The position numbers and the translations under genes are program-made. From Bacteroidota bacterium (GTDB lineage: Bacteria; Bacteroidota; Bacteroidia; Cytophagales; Cyclobacteriaceae): a DNA stretch of 37,521 nt. The notes beneath the pieces are model-generated. The model was given only the letters and a program-made list of their open reading frames with translations, was not told the DNA's origin and made no database searches. Position 1 is the stretch's first letter; the number at the start of each line of letters is the position of its first letter. The DNA lies in NCBI GenBank assembly GCA_023393375.1, contig JAEWLI010000045.1, positions 1 through 37,521 on the forward strand, written 5' to 3'. Of this stretch, positions 24,531 to 33,318 are shown one piece after another.

Positions 24531-25115
24531 TTATTTATCTCTTCCGTAAATTAATACCTGCATGATCATATCCCTCCTGAAGGCATATGAAAGAGGTTTG
24601 CCCACATAGGAATTTTCTGGTTCGTTAAAGAAGTAAGAGACTGAGTTTGGAACTTTAAAACCCCAGGTACCAGATAGCTTCAATTCACCTGGCAGAATAA
24701 TAGCCGTATGACAAATGTTGTCTGAATTCATATAAACGGCCATCACTGGTCTATTGGCATTGGCGATATTTTGAGCCTCTTCCAATACTTTCTGATCATA
24801 AGCTTTGCCCAATAGCTTCCATTTTTCATTTTTTTGCAAATAATCCGCAATCTCCGAATTTGTCATGTATCTCTTTTCTGTTTGCAAATAGAAATCATTT
24901 GTTTTGTACACTTCTTTTAAAGCTAAACCAATGTATTTGCTACAGGGAATGATGGTATTTGGATTTGATTCCTTGCAGTCTATGAATTCTTTAATAGAAT
25001 TTTCAAGTAGGTCACTCCAATTATTATTGGGTTTGGTGTTAAAAGAGGTTAATATCAATATTACCATTAGTACTATCAAATAGCTTAACCAAATAATATT
25101 TTTCCCTTGTTTCAT
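24531..25115 (-). CDS. Exported protein, possible papain/NlpC-P60-like hydrolase
   Basis: A 194-aa product with an N-terminal signal or anchor (about 7-25). I do not recognise a named family, but the order is that of small papain-like cell-wall hydrolases. 'IIPCSKYIGLALKEVY' puts Cys58 at the start of a helix. 'WKLLGKAYDQKVLEEAQNIANANRPVMAVYM' precedes 'CHTAIILPGEL', with His136 at a strand start, and then 'GFKVPNSVSYFF' follows. A Cys-His pair in this arrangement would suit peptidoglycan amidase or endopeptidase activity in the periplasm (inference). It is also possible that it is a non-catalytic relative. Single gene; no operon partner. Confidence 0.6.
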   Translation of the reverse strand: MKQGKNIIWLSYLIVLMVILILTSFNTKPNNNWSDLLENSIKEFIDCKESNPNTIIPCSKYIGLALKEVYKTNDFYLQTEKRYMTNSEIADYLQKNEKWKLLGKAYDQKVLEEAQNIANANRPVMAVYMNSDNICHTAIILPGELKLSGTWGFKVPNSVSYFFNEPENSYVGKPLSYAFRRDMIMQVLIYGRDK

Positions 25116-25509
25116 ATTGAATGTGTTTGATAATCAATCATCCAAGATACAAGGAGATAAATTAACTATAAATCCATTTCCTGCTAATTTATTACATAGA
25201 AACATTAGAGAATAACATAAGGGAAGAGAGATTTGGAAAATGTGGATATAATGATATATTCAACTATAATATTACTATAAATTTTAACTTGACTTAAAAA
25301 AGTTATATATGAAAATCAGTTAATCAAATTTGAATAAATGGATCTAAAGTCAGGTTCAACACAACTTTTTGCATATATTCACCCGTTTCTTGTGATTTTA
25401 AATAAAAAATATACATACAAACCGTTAGTTATATATTTAAATAATCGGCCTTCTATCAATATTCAATCAATAGAAATGACCAATTATGTATTTATAAATT
25501 CAGACAGGG
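25116..25509. other. AT-rich intergenic region between head-to-tail genes
   Basis: 394 nt of very AT-rich DNA. I see no coding sense on either strand: the plus-strand frame at 25338 runs into the antisense of the GIN-domain gene. No clear terminator hairpin was found. It presumably holds the promoter of the 24531-25115 gene on the minus strand. Confidence 0.5.
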
Positions 25510-26343
25510 TCAATCAACATGCTTCACTCTGCCCGATCCTGAAATGCTCATGTTCATCCGTGGATTGCTCCTGGCGATGTAGATATTTCCAGAACCTGAA
25601 CTGTTGCCTTTTAACTCTTCCCGCACTTCTACATGTACAGAGCCTGACCCACTTTTCCTTAAATCACACCTGGCACTGGAGTAGTTAAGGTGCAAACTTC
25701 CAGACCCGCTTAAGGTAATTGTCTGTGTTTGTACAGTACCTTCATTCACTTTTATACCTCCAGAACCTGAGTTATCAATTTTTAAACCATCAGAATTGAT
25801 CTCCTCAATAAATGTGCTTCCAGAGCCGCTATTGGTTATTCTTATTTCTTCCCTTGTAGAAATGGGAGCCTGAATATTACACTTCCCGGACCCACTGTTA
25901 CTGATCCTGATGTTTCCTCTCGAACTGATTTCTTTTTCACAATATAAATTTCCTGATCCACTGGACGACAATACCACCTCATTAGCAGACAATGCTGATT
26001 CGAGTTTCACAGATCCGGAACCTGAAGCAACAATCTCATTAAGTTCACGATAAGTCACAAAAACCTTAACACCTTTCAGGTTGAAATTACTATTACCCCA
26101 CCATGAACTTTCAGTTGAGATGGTCAAAACATTGCCGCTAACTTTTGTCAGTATTTTTTCCAAGTCTCCGGATTTCGCTTCGATCACAACTTTTTCTTCA
26201 TTTCCTTTCCTGATAAACACTTCAAAGCTACCACCGGCTTTAATTTTTGAAAATGGTGGCAAATTTCGTTCTTCACGCATTTGAGCAAACAATGAACTTG
26301 TCACCAACAACAGCACAATGAATAAGGGGAAAAATTTTTTCAT
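25510..26343 (-). CDS. GIN-domain (DUF2807) secreted beta-helix protein
   Basis: About 277 aa from 'MKKFFPLFIVLLLVTSSLFAQ', a clean signal peptide; the in-frame ATG 13 codons earlier adds an atypical leader. The N-terminal 'ERNLPPFSKIKAGGSFEVFIRKGNEEKVVIEA' is the head of the GIN/DUF2807 domain. The rest is a repetitive right-handed beta-solenoid with a recurring S-G-S-G about every 19-24 residues ('VASGSGSVKLES', 'SSSGSGNLYCE', 'TNSGSGSTFIEE', 'SISGSGRVKHVD'). The family is abundant in Bacteroidota envelopes, and its role is undefined, possibly adhesion or stress-related. Single gene. Confidence 0.9.
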   Translation of the reverse strand: MKKFFPLFIVLLLVTSSLFAQMREERNLPPFSKIKAGGSFEVFIRKGNEEKVVIEAKSGDLEKILTKVSGNVLTISTESSWWGNSNFNLKGVKVFVTYRELNEIVASGSGSVKLESALSANEVVLSSSGSGNLYCEKEISSRGNIRISNSGSGKCNIQAPISTREEIRITNSGSGSTFIEEINSDGLKIDNSGSGGIKVNEGTVQTQTITLSGSGSLHLNYSSARCDLRKSGSGSVHVEVREELKGNSSGSGNIYIARSNPRMNMSISGSGRVKHVD

Positions 26344-26502
26344 CTTTAAAATCATTTTAAATTTTAAATATTGCAATGTCAATTAATGTTCCAATGTAAA
26401 TAACTGCGCATTATAGCAGATTAATGAAGGTTTTATCTATTGCGTATATCCGTATTCGGTCATTTGGGCGATCATTATCGGACACTATTATGAACAAAAA
26501 AA

Positions 26503-26532
26503 ATACCTTTCAGTCAACAGACAGAAAGGTAT
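26503..26532 (-). terminator. Rho-independent terminator of small lipoprotein gene
   Basis: Perfect 9-bp inverted repeat ATACCTTTC / GAAAGGTAT with a 12-nt loop; on the minus strand it is followed by a T-run (A-run at 26495-26502). It lies 24 nt beyond the stop of the gene at 26556. Confidence 0.88.
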
Positions 26533-26555
26533 CATTAATGTTTTTACAATAATAT

Positions 26556-26900
26556 TTATTCTTCACAAGAAAATTCGGCAAGATTTTCTTTGGCTTCAGC
26601 GATAGATTGTTGAAATTCAGCTTTAGCTTCAGCTGTCCATCCCGGACATGTTATTAAAGCTTCAATGGCATCAATAAACTCAAATCCTGTTGTTTTATAA
26701 GCATTACAGGTAGCAGGTGTCTGATTCTCTTCATAAGCCATTGCAGCATTGGTATAATTCTCAAGCGCATTTTGATATTTAGTATCCCAATTATTACAAG
26801 TGTCTGGTTGAGGATCTTCTTTTTTATCGTCTTTGCTGCAAGAAGAAAAACCAACCAATGCGATCACAGCACAGGTGTAAAAGAAATTTTTAATTGTCAT
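26556..26900 (-). CDS. Small surface lipoprotein of unknown function
   Basis: A 114-aa lipoprotein; the signal ends 'GFSSC' with acylated Cys21. Directly after it, 'SKDDKKED' matches the Lys-plus-acidic lipoprotein export signal that places Bacteroidota lipoproteins on the cell surface. The mature part is a helical, acidic domain with four Cys (residues about 35, 65, 84, 112) and a duplicated feel ('CNNWDTKYQNALENYTNAAMAY' versus 'CPGWTAEAKAEFQQSIAEAK'). No family is recognised. Monocistronic with its own terminator. Confidence 0.8.
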   Translation of the reverse strand: MTIKNFFYTCAVIALVGFSSCSKDDKKEDPQPDTCNNWDTKYQNALENYTNAAMAYEENQTPATCNAYKTTGFEFIDAIEALITCPGWTAEAKAEFQQSIAEAKENLAEFSCEE

Positions 26901-27035
26901 AAAATGTTTATTTTAAGGTGAAATATAATTTTATCTCGAAGATACAGTTATGACTTAAAATAAACAATGGAATAATAATATATTTTCGATAAAAAATAAA
27001 ACAAATATAAGTTAGCGTTTTCACTAGGTGGAGAT

Positions 27036-28181
27036 TTATAATAATGATTCTTGCTGTTTTACTTCATCCTCCGTCTTTTCTTCAGCGATATCACTAATGT
27101 CAACTTTCCGTATCCAACCTTTAGAAACGGCATGCCGTGCAGCTTCGAGTGTATCATTTACAAGCATCATATCCACACCAAGTTGAAAAGCTTTTTCGGC
27201 ATAGTTTACCATTTTATCATGTTTCGCGGGAGCTACATCGCGGATATAAATCATCTTTACCCTACCAGGATAATCCTTGATTACCTGCAGATAAATCTCG
27301 GCATCATGTTGTCCAGAATCACCAATGAGAATAAATGGGATGTCGTGAACTATTTCAAAGATTCGTTCTACTTGGGTGAGCTTATGCTCAAAATGGCTAC
27401 CTGATATAAAATTTTCCCTTGACAATCCAATATCCCTGAGCATTAAAGGGCCTTTGGGTATTTGGTGAACCATCATAAACTCCATGAGGAAATCATACAA
27501 ATTCCATGGTGAACTGGAGATATAAAAAAATGGATTATTTGCCCTGCCTGCTGACCCTAAGGCCAGTGCATTATAGAATGCGGACACACCAGGAAAAGGA
27601 ATCCGGGAATGCGCATTTCCCAGAAAGGTGGTTTTCAACATTTCCCAAAGCCGGGTAGCACCGGTAGGTACTATGGTATCATCAATATCAGATATTACGC
27701 CATATTCTACATTAGTTGATGGAATAAAGACCTGATTGGTTGCAATAATATTGTTCTGGTTTCTTAAAACCTGATCCATAAGTTCAAGTTTTACCTCCTG
27801 CCAGGGGGAAGAAAAAGGTTCATGCGGAAGAACGGTAATCCTGAATTGAAAATAACCCTCTTCATCTGTTTTTGCAAAGTGTTCGGCCCCATGAAATTCA
27901 GCTTTTATATTCACTTCCGGAATCGACCAGGTGAAAAAACGTTTATACATTTTGATAAAATTCCTCCATCTGCTATCATCAATTTGCGATATGCCAATAC
28001 CCCGATCCCTTAATACCCTGCCCGGAAAAAAGATCTCCCGGTTATTGCCAAACCCAAGATAGGGCATGATCATGACCGATCGGATAAAGCCTAACTTGAT
28101 TCCTAACCACAGTTTGATCCTTGAAATTCTGTACTTCAAAGTATATAAAACAGCGAGCAGGTACTTTTTTATTTTTATCAT
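27036..28181 (-). CDS. App1-like phosphatase (DUF2183, HAD superfamily)
   Basis: A 381-aa cytosolic protein without signal peptide. The catalytic domain of the App1/DUF2183 family begins at about residue 158: 'YGVISDIDDTIVPTGAT' holds the HAD DxDxT motif (Asp165, Asp167, Thr169), then 'PFFYISSSPWNLYDFLMEF' (motif II Ser) and 'FILIGDSGQHDAEIY' (motif IV Asp). Yeast App1 is a phosphatidate phosphatase; bacterial members are presumed lipid or phospho-ester phosphatases. The N-terminal ~150 residues contain a beta domain ('VNIKAEFHGAEHFAKTDEEGYFQF') common in bacterial members. Monocistronic. Confidence 0.9.
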   Translation of the reverse strand: MIKIKKYLLAVLYTLKYRISRIKLWLGIKLGFIRSVMIMPYLGFGNNREIFFPGRVLRDRGIGISQIDDSRWRNFIKMYKRFFTWSIPEVNIKAEFHGAEHFAKTDEEGYFQFRITVLPHEPFSSPWQEVKLELMDQVLRNQNNIIATNQVFIPSTNVEYGVISDIDDTIVPTGATRLWEMLKTTFLGNAHSRIPFPGVSAFYNALALGSAGRANNPFFYISSSPWNLYDFLMEFMMVHQIPKGPLMLRDIGLSRENFISGSHFEHKLTQVERIFEIVHDIPFILIGDSGQHDAEIYLQVIKDYPGRVKMIYIRDVAPAKHDKMVNYAEKAFQLGVDMMLVNDTLEAARHAVSKGWIRKVDISDIAEEKTEDEVKQQESLL

Positions 28182-28359
28182 TTTTAGCAGTGTATGACTA
28201 ATATAAAAAATATTTGTGAAAATAGTTTAAATCAAAAACTGGCTGATTTGTTAGATAGATTTGGAATGACGACTGGAGGTTTCTAATTATCCCATTCATT
28301 TTGGCCAATTTTCTATTGGCCAATTAAAGACAGAATAGTTCTTTTTGTTTTGTTTGATT

Positions 28360-28609
28360 TCAGTCAGTAATTAGAATTTTATCAATTGAAAAAATCATGC
28401 TACCATCGGTTAACAAGATTAAATACAATACGTTTGATATATTTCCGCGATGTAATTCAACCGTTTGACCTGAAATATTTTGTATCTGTTTAACCATTTG
28501 TCCATAAATGTTATATAGTGCCTGCTGGACCTACAGGACCTTCTGGTCCCTCACAATTAATAAAAGCTATTAATAGGAATACTAATAGAAAGTTGAATTT
28601 TCGTATCAT
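28360..28609 (-). pseudogene. Relic: collagen-like lipoprotein start joined to T9SS sorting-domain end
   Basis: On the minus strand an ATG at 28609 opens a 32-codon frame, 'MIRKFNFLLVFLLIAFINC' then 'EGPEGPVGPAGTI' and stop: a lipoprotein signal with the first Gly-x-Pro repeats of a collagen-like lipoprotein. Shifted by one frame and continuous with it, 28513-28360 encodes 'LYNIYGQMVKQIQNISGQTV' and on to 'LLTDGS...DKILITD' and a TGA, an unmistakable end of a T9SS type A sorting domain. Everything between signal/collagen start and sorting end is missing, so this is a deletion product of one large gene or of two neighbouring genes. The 298 nt between its start and the next gene hold nothing coding that I can see. 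Confidence 0.8.
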
Positions 28610-28907
28610 ATTTCTTTATTTTTTTAACTTATTATGTATAATGTTTTAATATGTATGCCCCTTACAACTGTGTTCAATGAGCGACAGAATTGGCGAAGCA
28701 CTGCAAGATACATTAATATAACTAAAACTACAAACATGCTTCCGGTTAGCATAGGTATTATTCTAAATTACAATCTATTATTCTAATAATCAACTTGTAT
28801 TGTTACCTTTTGAAGTACTTCAGCCACAAGATGATTATCTTTATTTTACCCTACTTAGTAAATTCTTTTCTAATTACATCCAAATCCTAAAAGGGGGGAA
28901 AGACATT

Positions 28908-30104
28908 TCAATCAGATGGACTATTAAAGATAATTTTGGAAGAAAAACTCTGAGATCCAATATTAACGGTGCAAAAATAGGTCCCGGGATTCAACTTTAT
29001 ACCTGATTCGTCTGTACCGTCCCAAATAACTGTATAGAGGGCTGGGTGGTGTAGCTTATTAACTAAGACAGATAATTTTTTACCTGTGACATCATATATT
29101 GCTATTCTTATCATCGCATTCTCTTTCACTTCATAGGTTATTGTGATGGAGTCATAAAATGGATTGGGGTAAACCTTTACCATACCGTCTATAATTTTAT
29201 CCGTCCCAGTGATTATTTCCGGTTCTTTGGGATTGGGATGTGGATTGGCCTGAAAAAATGACCAGACTACTTCATGGGCATTGATATCCTGGTTAAGTGT
29301 GGACATAGAAAAGCTGCCTGGCCAGGCATGACCACCCCCGTTTACCCGATAAAAATGAACCTGCGTATTTTCATCACAATTTTGATAGTCAAAAAAAGTT
29401 ACTGTGCTGTTGTCATTAGGATCGATATCCGGTAATTCAGTAACCAAAACATCTTGGTCACAATTATTATAATTCGACCAAAATTGGGGAGCTTTTTCAT
29501 TGTATGGATCAACATTGTCATCTGTGCCATATATCTGGAGCATGGAAACAGGTCTATCGGGGGAGCATTGTGAAATAGTGGCATCTAACATCAGTCCTGA
29601 AACACTGGCTACAGCTGCAATCCTGTCACTCATAGCACAGGCCAGATAGAAAGACATCTCCCCTCCTATTGACCATCCTGTTGCATATACCTTGCTGATA
29701 TCAAGGTTATAATTTGCATAAATATCGTCAATGATATCAGAAGTAAACTGTAAATCATCCTGAGTACCTGTAATACTGTTCCCCGGAATATTCCAGCCTG
29801 AATTATACGACCCGACCGGTAATCCTTCAGGATAAACTATCAGAAAATGCTCCCTGTCTGCTACACCATTCATTCTGGAAATGTCCATCTGCGATTGCGC
29901 TGAGCCTGTAAGCGCATGGAAATTTAGCACAAGTGGCCAGGGTGTATGGCCATTATATGCAGCAGGAATGTACAACAGATAACTTCTGTCAGTAGCTTTT
30001 ATCTTTAATGATAATACTTTGCCAGATTGTGCCTGAATAGTTAAGGCAAAAAACGAACACAAGAGGAGAGTTAAGGTGAATAAAAGACTTTTTATATTCA
30101 TCAA
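28908..30104 (-). CDS. Secreted PHB-depolymerase/CE1-type esterase with T9SS sorting domain
   Basis: A 398-aa protein: signal peptide ('LLLCSFFALTIQAQ'), an alpha/beta-hydrolase domain of the LpqC/Esterase_PHB family (about 28-290), and a C-terminal T9SS/FlgD-like domain ('KVYPNPFYDSITITY', 'IWDGTDESGIKLNPGTYFCTV'). Catalytic triad candidates: Ser145 in 'GWSIGG', Asp196 in 'GTDDNVDP', His259 in 'GGGHAWPG'. Homologues include feruloyl and acetyl-xylan esterases as well as polyester depolymerases. Exported through the outer membrane by T9SS. With the GH11 xylanase 3 kb away, a feruloyl/acetyl-xylan esterase role is plausible (inference). Confidence 0.9.
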   Translation of the reverse strand: MMNIKSLLFTLTLLLCSFFALTIQAQSGKVLSLKIKATDRSYLLYIPAAYNGHTPWPLVLNFHALTGSAQSQMDISRMNGVADREHFLIVYPEGLPVGSYNSGWNIPGNSITGTQDDLQFTSDIIDDIYANYNLDISKVYATGWSIGGEMSFYLACAMSDRIAAVASVSGLMLDATISQCSPDRPVSMLQIYGTDDNVDPYNEKAPQFWSNYNNCDQDVLVTELPDIDPNDNSTVTFFDYQNCDENTQVHFYRVNGGGHAWPGSFSMSTLNQDINAHEVVWSFFQANPHPNPKEPEIITGTDKIIDGMVKVYPNPFYDSITITYEVKENAMIRIAIYDVTGKKLSVLVNKLHHPALYTVIWDGTDESGIKLNPGTYFCTVNIGSQSFSSKIIFNSPSD

Positions 30105-30135
30105 ATTTTAAATATTTAAACGACCTACTGTGAAG

Positions 30136-32238
30136 TTACCTTACCACAAATCGCGATGAAAAAGCTTTTTCTGTAGTAATGATTTTTATAATATAAATTC
30201 CTGGTTTTAAATTAAAATACAACTTATTACCAGCCTCATTTTGCTCTAATTGAACAGCCATTAAACGTCCGGAAGCATCATAACAAATCACTTTATGGAT
30301 AGGTGGTCTGTTCGGTAAATCTAAAGTAATGGAACCGGAAGCCGGATTGGGGTACACATTTATTTTGGTAGTTATAGGAGGAGTAGGTTTACTATAACAT
30401 GCTGAAATTCCAATTCCAAGTGAAGTCGCCATGTCAAATGCACGTGGATCTTCGGATGCATACCAACTATTACGATAAATATACATGGATGAGGATCGGG
30501 CTTTTCCCCTATCCATGGCATGATAAAGTGCAAATACATCTGAAGGTTCGCTATATTTTATTTTATATCCAATAAACAATGGGCCTGAATTGCTCAAAAC
30601 TGTATCAAACGCCACATATTTCACTGTATTCGGTTCAAGGTTTTTTATGAAGACTAATTTGGAAAAGATTTCCTTTTCAGGGTATTGATCACCTTCCCAC
30701 ACCATTACTTCGATATGGGCCAAGGGATCTGATGAAAAAGCTTTGGCTACATTAAGATAAACGCCATTTATTTGTAATACACCTTCTGCTTCAAAGCGTT
30801 CTGCAAACTGTGTATATCCTGCTGAACTATGTCCGGATATCCATCCCCATGTTAGATCAGTATTGGACAATTCTATTTGATCATGGTTTGAAATATTCCA
30901 GGCAGTATCGCAAAACCCGGCATTAAATCCATAAGGATCATAACCATCCAATACAAGTTGGCCAGTTCGATCAACATCGAGCCAGTGTTTTAATTGATTT
31001 AAATGATGAGGATACGCATCCCAGGCAACACTGAATTTGGTAAAATAATCGTCTTTTGGATAATTGCAAGAAGATCGCCCCCCGGACAATGTGCCTACGA
31101 GCCGGTGATTTTCATTAAATAATGGTGCACCCGATGAACCAGGTTGAGTACTGCCAAATTCCCAGTGTGAAATTTTCCAGGTAGAGTTTGCATCAAAACC
31201 TTGTCCAATATCTTCATTTACTATCTGATGATATTCTTTTGCAATTTGTTTAGGCCCTCCAAAAGGATGATGAATACAAACACCTGTTTGAGGACTGGTA
31301 TTTTTAGCATCCCATCCGGCATAAAATGGCTGATAAGAAGGTGGCGGTGTATCTTTAAGTTTCAATAAAACAAAATCCACCTTATGATCTGTAGTTGCTA
31401 CTATATTAGCTCCAGATAAGCTACTGCTGTTGGAAGCTAGACCTTCACCACAGCCAGCGGATTCGAAATTAAACAGGAATAATGATTCAGCTGCGATTTC
31501 TTCTGATGAAATTAAATGCCTCGCTGTGAGTACATATGGGATATTGCTTCCTGCTGTATTACCAATCAGCGTGCCAGTACCCATTCCACCATTGGAAATG
31601 ATTTTGCAGACCGATCTTTTTTCCGTTTGCCAGTAACTTCCATTGACGCAATTAATATCTTCATCGCAAGCATTGGATTGTCTGCCCTGAATTGATGATT
31701 GTTTAAAAATATCCAGGAAATCATGATAAACTTTAATGATTTTCAATCCCCCAAAATTATGTACAACTGTACCAGGCAGGTTTAGTTCAATAATCAATTG
31801 ATCTCCCGGGATTGGTGCAATTGTCAAAACTTCAGACTTATTGTTGGCACTTGTAAAAGCTCCTTTCAAGTTATGATATCCAGGAGCATAAATAAACAAT
31901 TTAGCTTCTGGAGAAAGTGAAATAATCATTTTAAGATAAAGCGAATAGGCATTTTTTGATTGTATACCTATTCTCCAAATGCTTCCGTTTTGTGTTTCAG
32001 TCCATTCTCCTGACTGGTAAGGGTCAAAATCTGTATAAATCGGACATGCAAACTGGATCACTTCTTCGGGATATTCTGATTTACATTGCGATATATTGAT
32101 AGCTGGCAAATCCTCATAATAGGAAATAGCAGGTAAATTTTCTGTTGCACTTAATGGTACAGCACTGTCATGCATCTGTCCTAATACTGAAAATATAGTG
32201 ACATGGTATAGACAGATGGTAAAAATCAAATATTTCAT
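30136..32238 (-). CDS. Lysyl-endopeptidase-like serine protease with T9SS sorting domain
   Basis: A 700-aa secreted protease. Signal peptide 1-21, then a propeptide-like region to about 190. A trypsin-fold domain resembling Achromobacter/Lysobacter lysyl endopeptidases follows ('CDEDINCVNGSYWQTEKRSVCKII'), with triad His241 ('LTARHLIS'), Asp288 ('KVDFVLLKL') and Ser369 ('QPGSSGAPLFN'), and several Cys pairs. About 440-625 is a beta-rich domain. The C-terminus is a T9SS type A sorting domain ('INVYPNPASGSITLDL' to 'AFSSRFVVR'). It should cleave proteins outside the cell, with preference for Lys if the specificity pocket is conserved (not verifiable here). The esterase gene lies 31 nt downstream on the same strand. 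Confidence 0.9.
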   Translation of the reverse strand: MKYLIFTICLYHVTIFSVLGQMHDSAVPLSATENLPAISYYEDLPAINISQCKSEYPEEVIQFACPIYTDFDPYQSGEWTETQNGSIWRIGIQSKNAYSLYLKMIISLSPEAKLFIYAPGYHNLKGAFTSANNKSEVLTIAPIPGDQLIIELNLPGTVVHNFGGLKIIKVYHDFLDIFKQSSIQGRQSNACDEDINCVNGSYWQTEKRSVCKIISNGGMGTGTLIGNTAGSNIPYVLTARHLISSEEIAAESLFLFNFESAGCGEGLASNSSSLSGANIVATTDHKVDFVLLKLKDTPPPSYQPFYAGWDAKNTSPQTGVCIHHPFGGPKQIAKEYHQIVNEDIGQGFDANSTWKISHWEFGSTQPGSSGAPLFNENHRLVGTLSGGRSSCNYPKDDYFTKFSVAWDAYPHHLNQLKHWLDVDRTGQLVLDGYDPYGFNAGFCDTAWNISNHDQIELSNTDLTWGWISGHSSAGYTQFAERFEAEGVLQINGVYLNVAKAFSSDPLAHIEVMVWEGDQYPEKEIFSKLVFIKNLEPNTVKYVAFDTVLSNSGPLFIGYKIKYSEPSDVFALYHAMDRGKARSSSMYIYRNSWYASEDPRAFDMATSLGIGISACYSKPTPPITTKINVYPNPASGSITLDLPNRPPIHKVICYDASGRLMAVQLEQNEAGNKLYFNLKPGIYIIKIITTEKAFSSRFVVR

Positions 32239-32318
32239 TCACAATTACCTTAGTGCATAATAATTATCAAATATCAATATATATTTCTTTACAAAAAATA
32301 GCTCAAATAATCGATCCT

Positions 32319-33212
32319 TCATTCACCTGATTCCAATGGATCGTAGGAAAGGCAAACCCGAAAACCTTGATCAGGGCCAATTCCACTTGCTTCAAACATA
32401 TTTCGGTTAGATGATTCGCAGCGGTTTTCACCACCCATCCAACCACCACCCCTCTGAGCCCGATAAATACCAGGATTAACCTCATAGTCTTGGTACCATT
32501 CTTCGCACCATTCTCTTACATTGCCAGACATATCAAATAAACCTAATTCATTCGCCTTTTTGCTACCTACAGGATGGGTCCTATTTTTATTATTTTGTAA
32601 ATTAATCCAATGCCAATCCCCTGATAATTTTTCATTTCCAGAATTTTTCCAATACCACGCCACTTCATCCACATCATCACTTCCACTATAGGTATAATTA
32701 TTGCTTAATTGACCACCACCAGCGGCATATTCCCACTCTGCTTCGGTCGGCAACCGGTAACCATTTGCCTTTGTATTTATAGATACAGTCCACTTAATAC
32801 TATCAAATTCGCTTATATTCGCTGGATCAGTATTTTTATCAATGTTATAATAAGGGTTTAAGCCTTCTTTGATACTTCTTTCATTGCAATATTCAATGCA
32901 ATCATACCAACTCACCATTTCTACAGGTAAGCTATCCCCTTTAAATTGGGAAGGGTTATTCCCCATCACTTCATACCATTCTTTTTGAGTTACCTCATAT
33001 TTGCTAATATAAAAATCCTGAATATTGGCCCCTTTACCATACAAGTTTGACTTAGTGTTTTTAAACGGCCCTCCTTTTACAAACACCAAGTCATCATGTT
33101 TTTTAAGTATTAGGTCTGATACATTTTCTGATTTATCAGAAACTTTATTAGAGCAAGCAATAAAAACACCTATGGCAATCACTAAAAATGGCAATAAAAT
33201 TTTTTTCATCAT
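32319..33212 (-). CDS. FGE/SUMF1-like domain lipoprotein
   Basis: A 297-aa lipoprotein (signal ends 'VFIAC', Cys20). The mature part is a formylglycine-generating-enzyme (FGE-sulfatase) fold: 'FVKGGPF', 'FYISKYEVTQKEWYEVMG-NNPS', 'PVEMVSWYDCIEYCN', 'GYRLPTEAEWEYAAGGG', 'LGLFDMSGNVREWCEEW' and 'RAQRGGGWMGGENRC...GFRVC'. In true FGE the active site has two Cys following RGGS; here only the second position keeps a Cys ('ENRC'), so sulfatase activation is unlikely. Related lipoproteins (GldJ/GldK) serve in gliding and T9SS. Location next to a T9SS-exported protease fits an envelope role, but function is inferred. Confidence 0.88.
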   Translation of the reverse strand: MMKKILLPFLVIAIGVFIACSNKVSDKSENVSDLILKKHDDLVFVKGGPFKNTKSNLYGKGANIQDFYISKYEVTQKEWYEVMGNNPSQFKGDSLPVEMVSWYDCIEYCNERSIKEGLNPYYNIDKNTDPANISEFDSIKWTVSINTKANGYRLPTEAEWEYAAGGGQLSNNYTYSGSDDVDEVAWYWKNSGNEKLSGDWHWINLQNNKNRTHPVGSKKANELGLFDMSGNVREWCEEWYQDYEVNPGIYRAQRGGGWMGGENRCESSNRNMFEASGIGPDQGFRVCLSYDPLESGE

Positions 33213-33242
33213 TATTTATTTCGATTGTAAATTTATTATAAA

Positions 33243-33277
33243 AATAGCTGCACGACTTTAAAAACCGTGCAGCTATT
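33243..33277 (-). terminator. Rho-independent terminator of GH11 xylanase gene
   Basis: Perfect 12-bp stem AATAGCTGCACG / CGTGCAGCTATT with an 11-nt loop; on the minus strand it is followed by TTTTATAATAAA. It lies 42 nt beyond the xylanase stop and ahead of the FGE-like gene. Confidence 0.88.
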
Positions 33278-33318
33278 ATTTAAACCTTTATTGAAACTTT
33301 ATTGTTGGAACAAACTGA

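Noticed and set aside
25338..25688. Plus-strand frame of 116 codons
   Set aside because: The second half is antisense to the GIN-domain gene and the first half is AT-rich intergenic sequence with no domain pattern.
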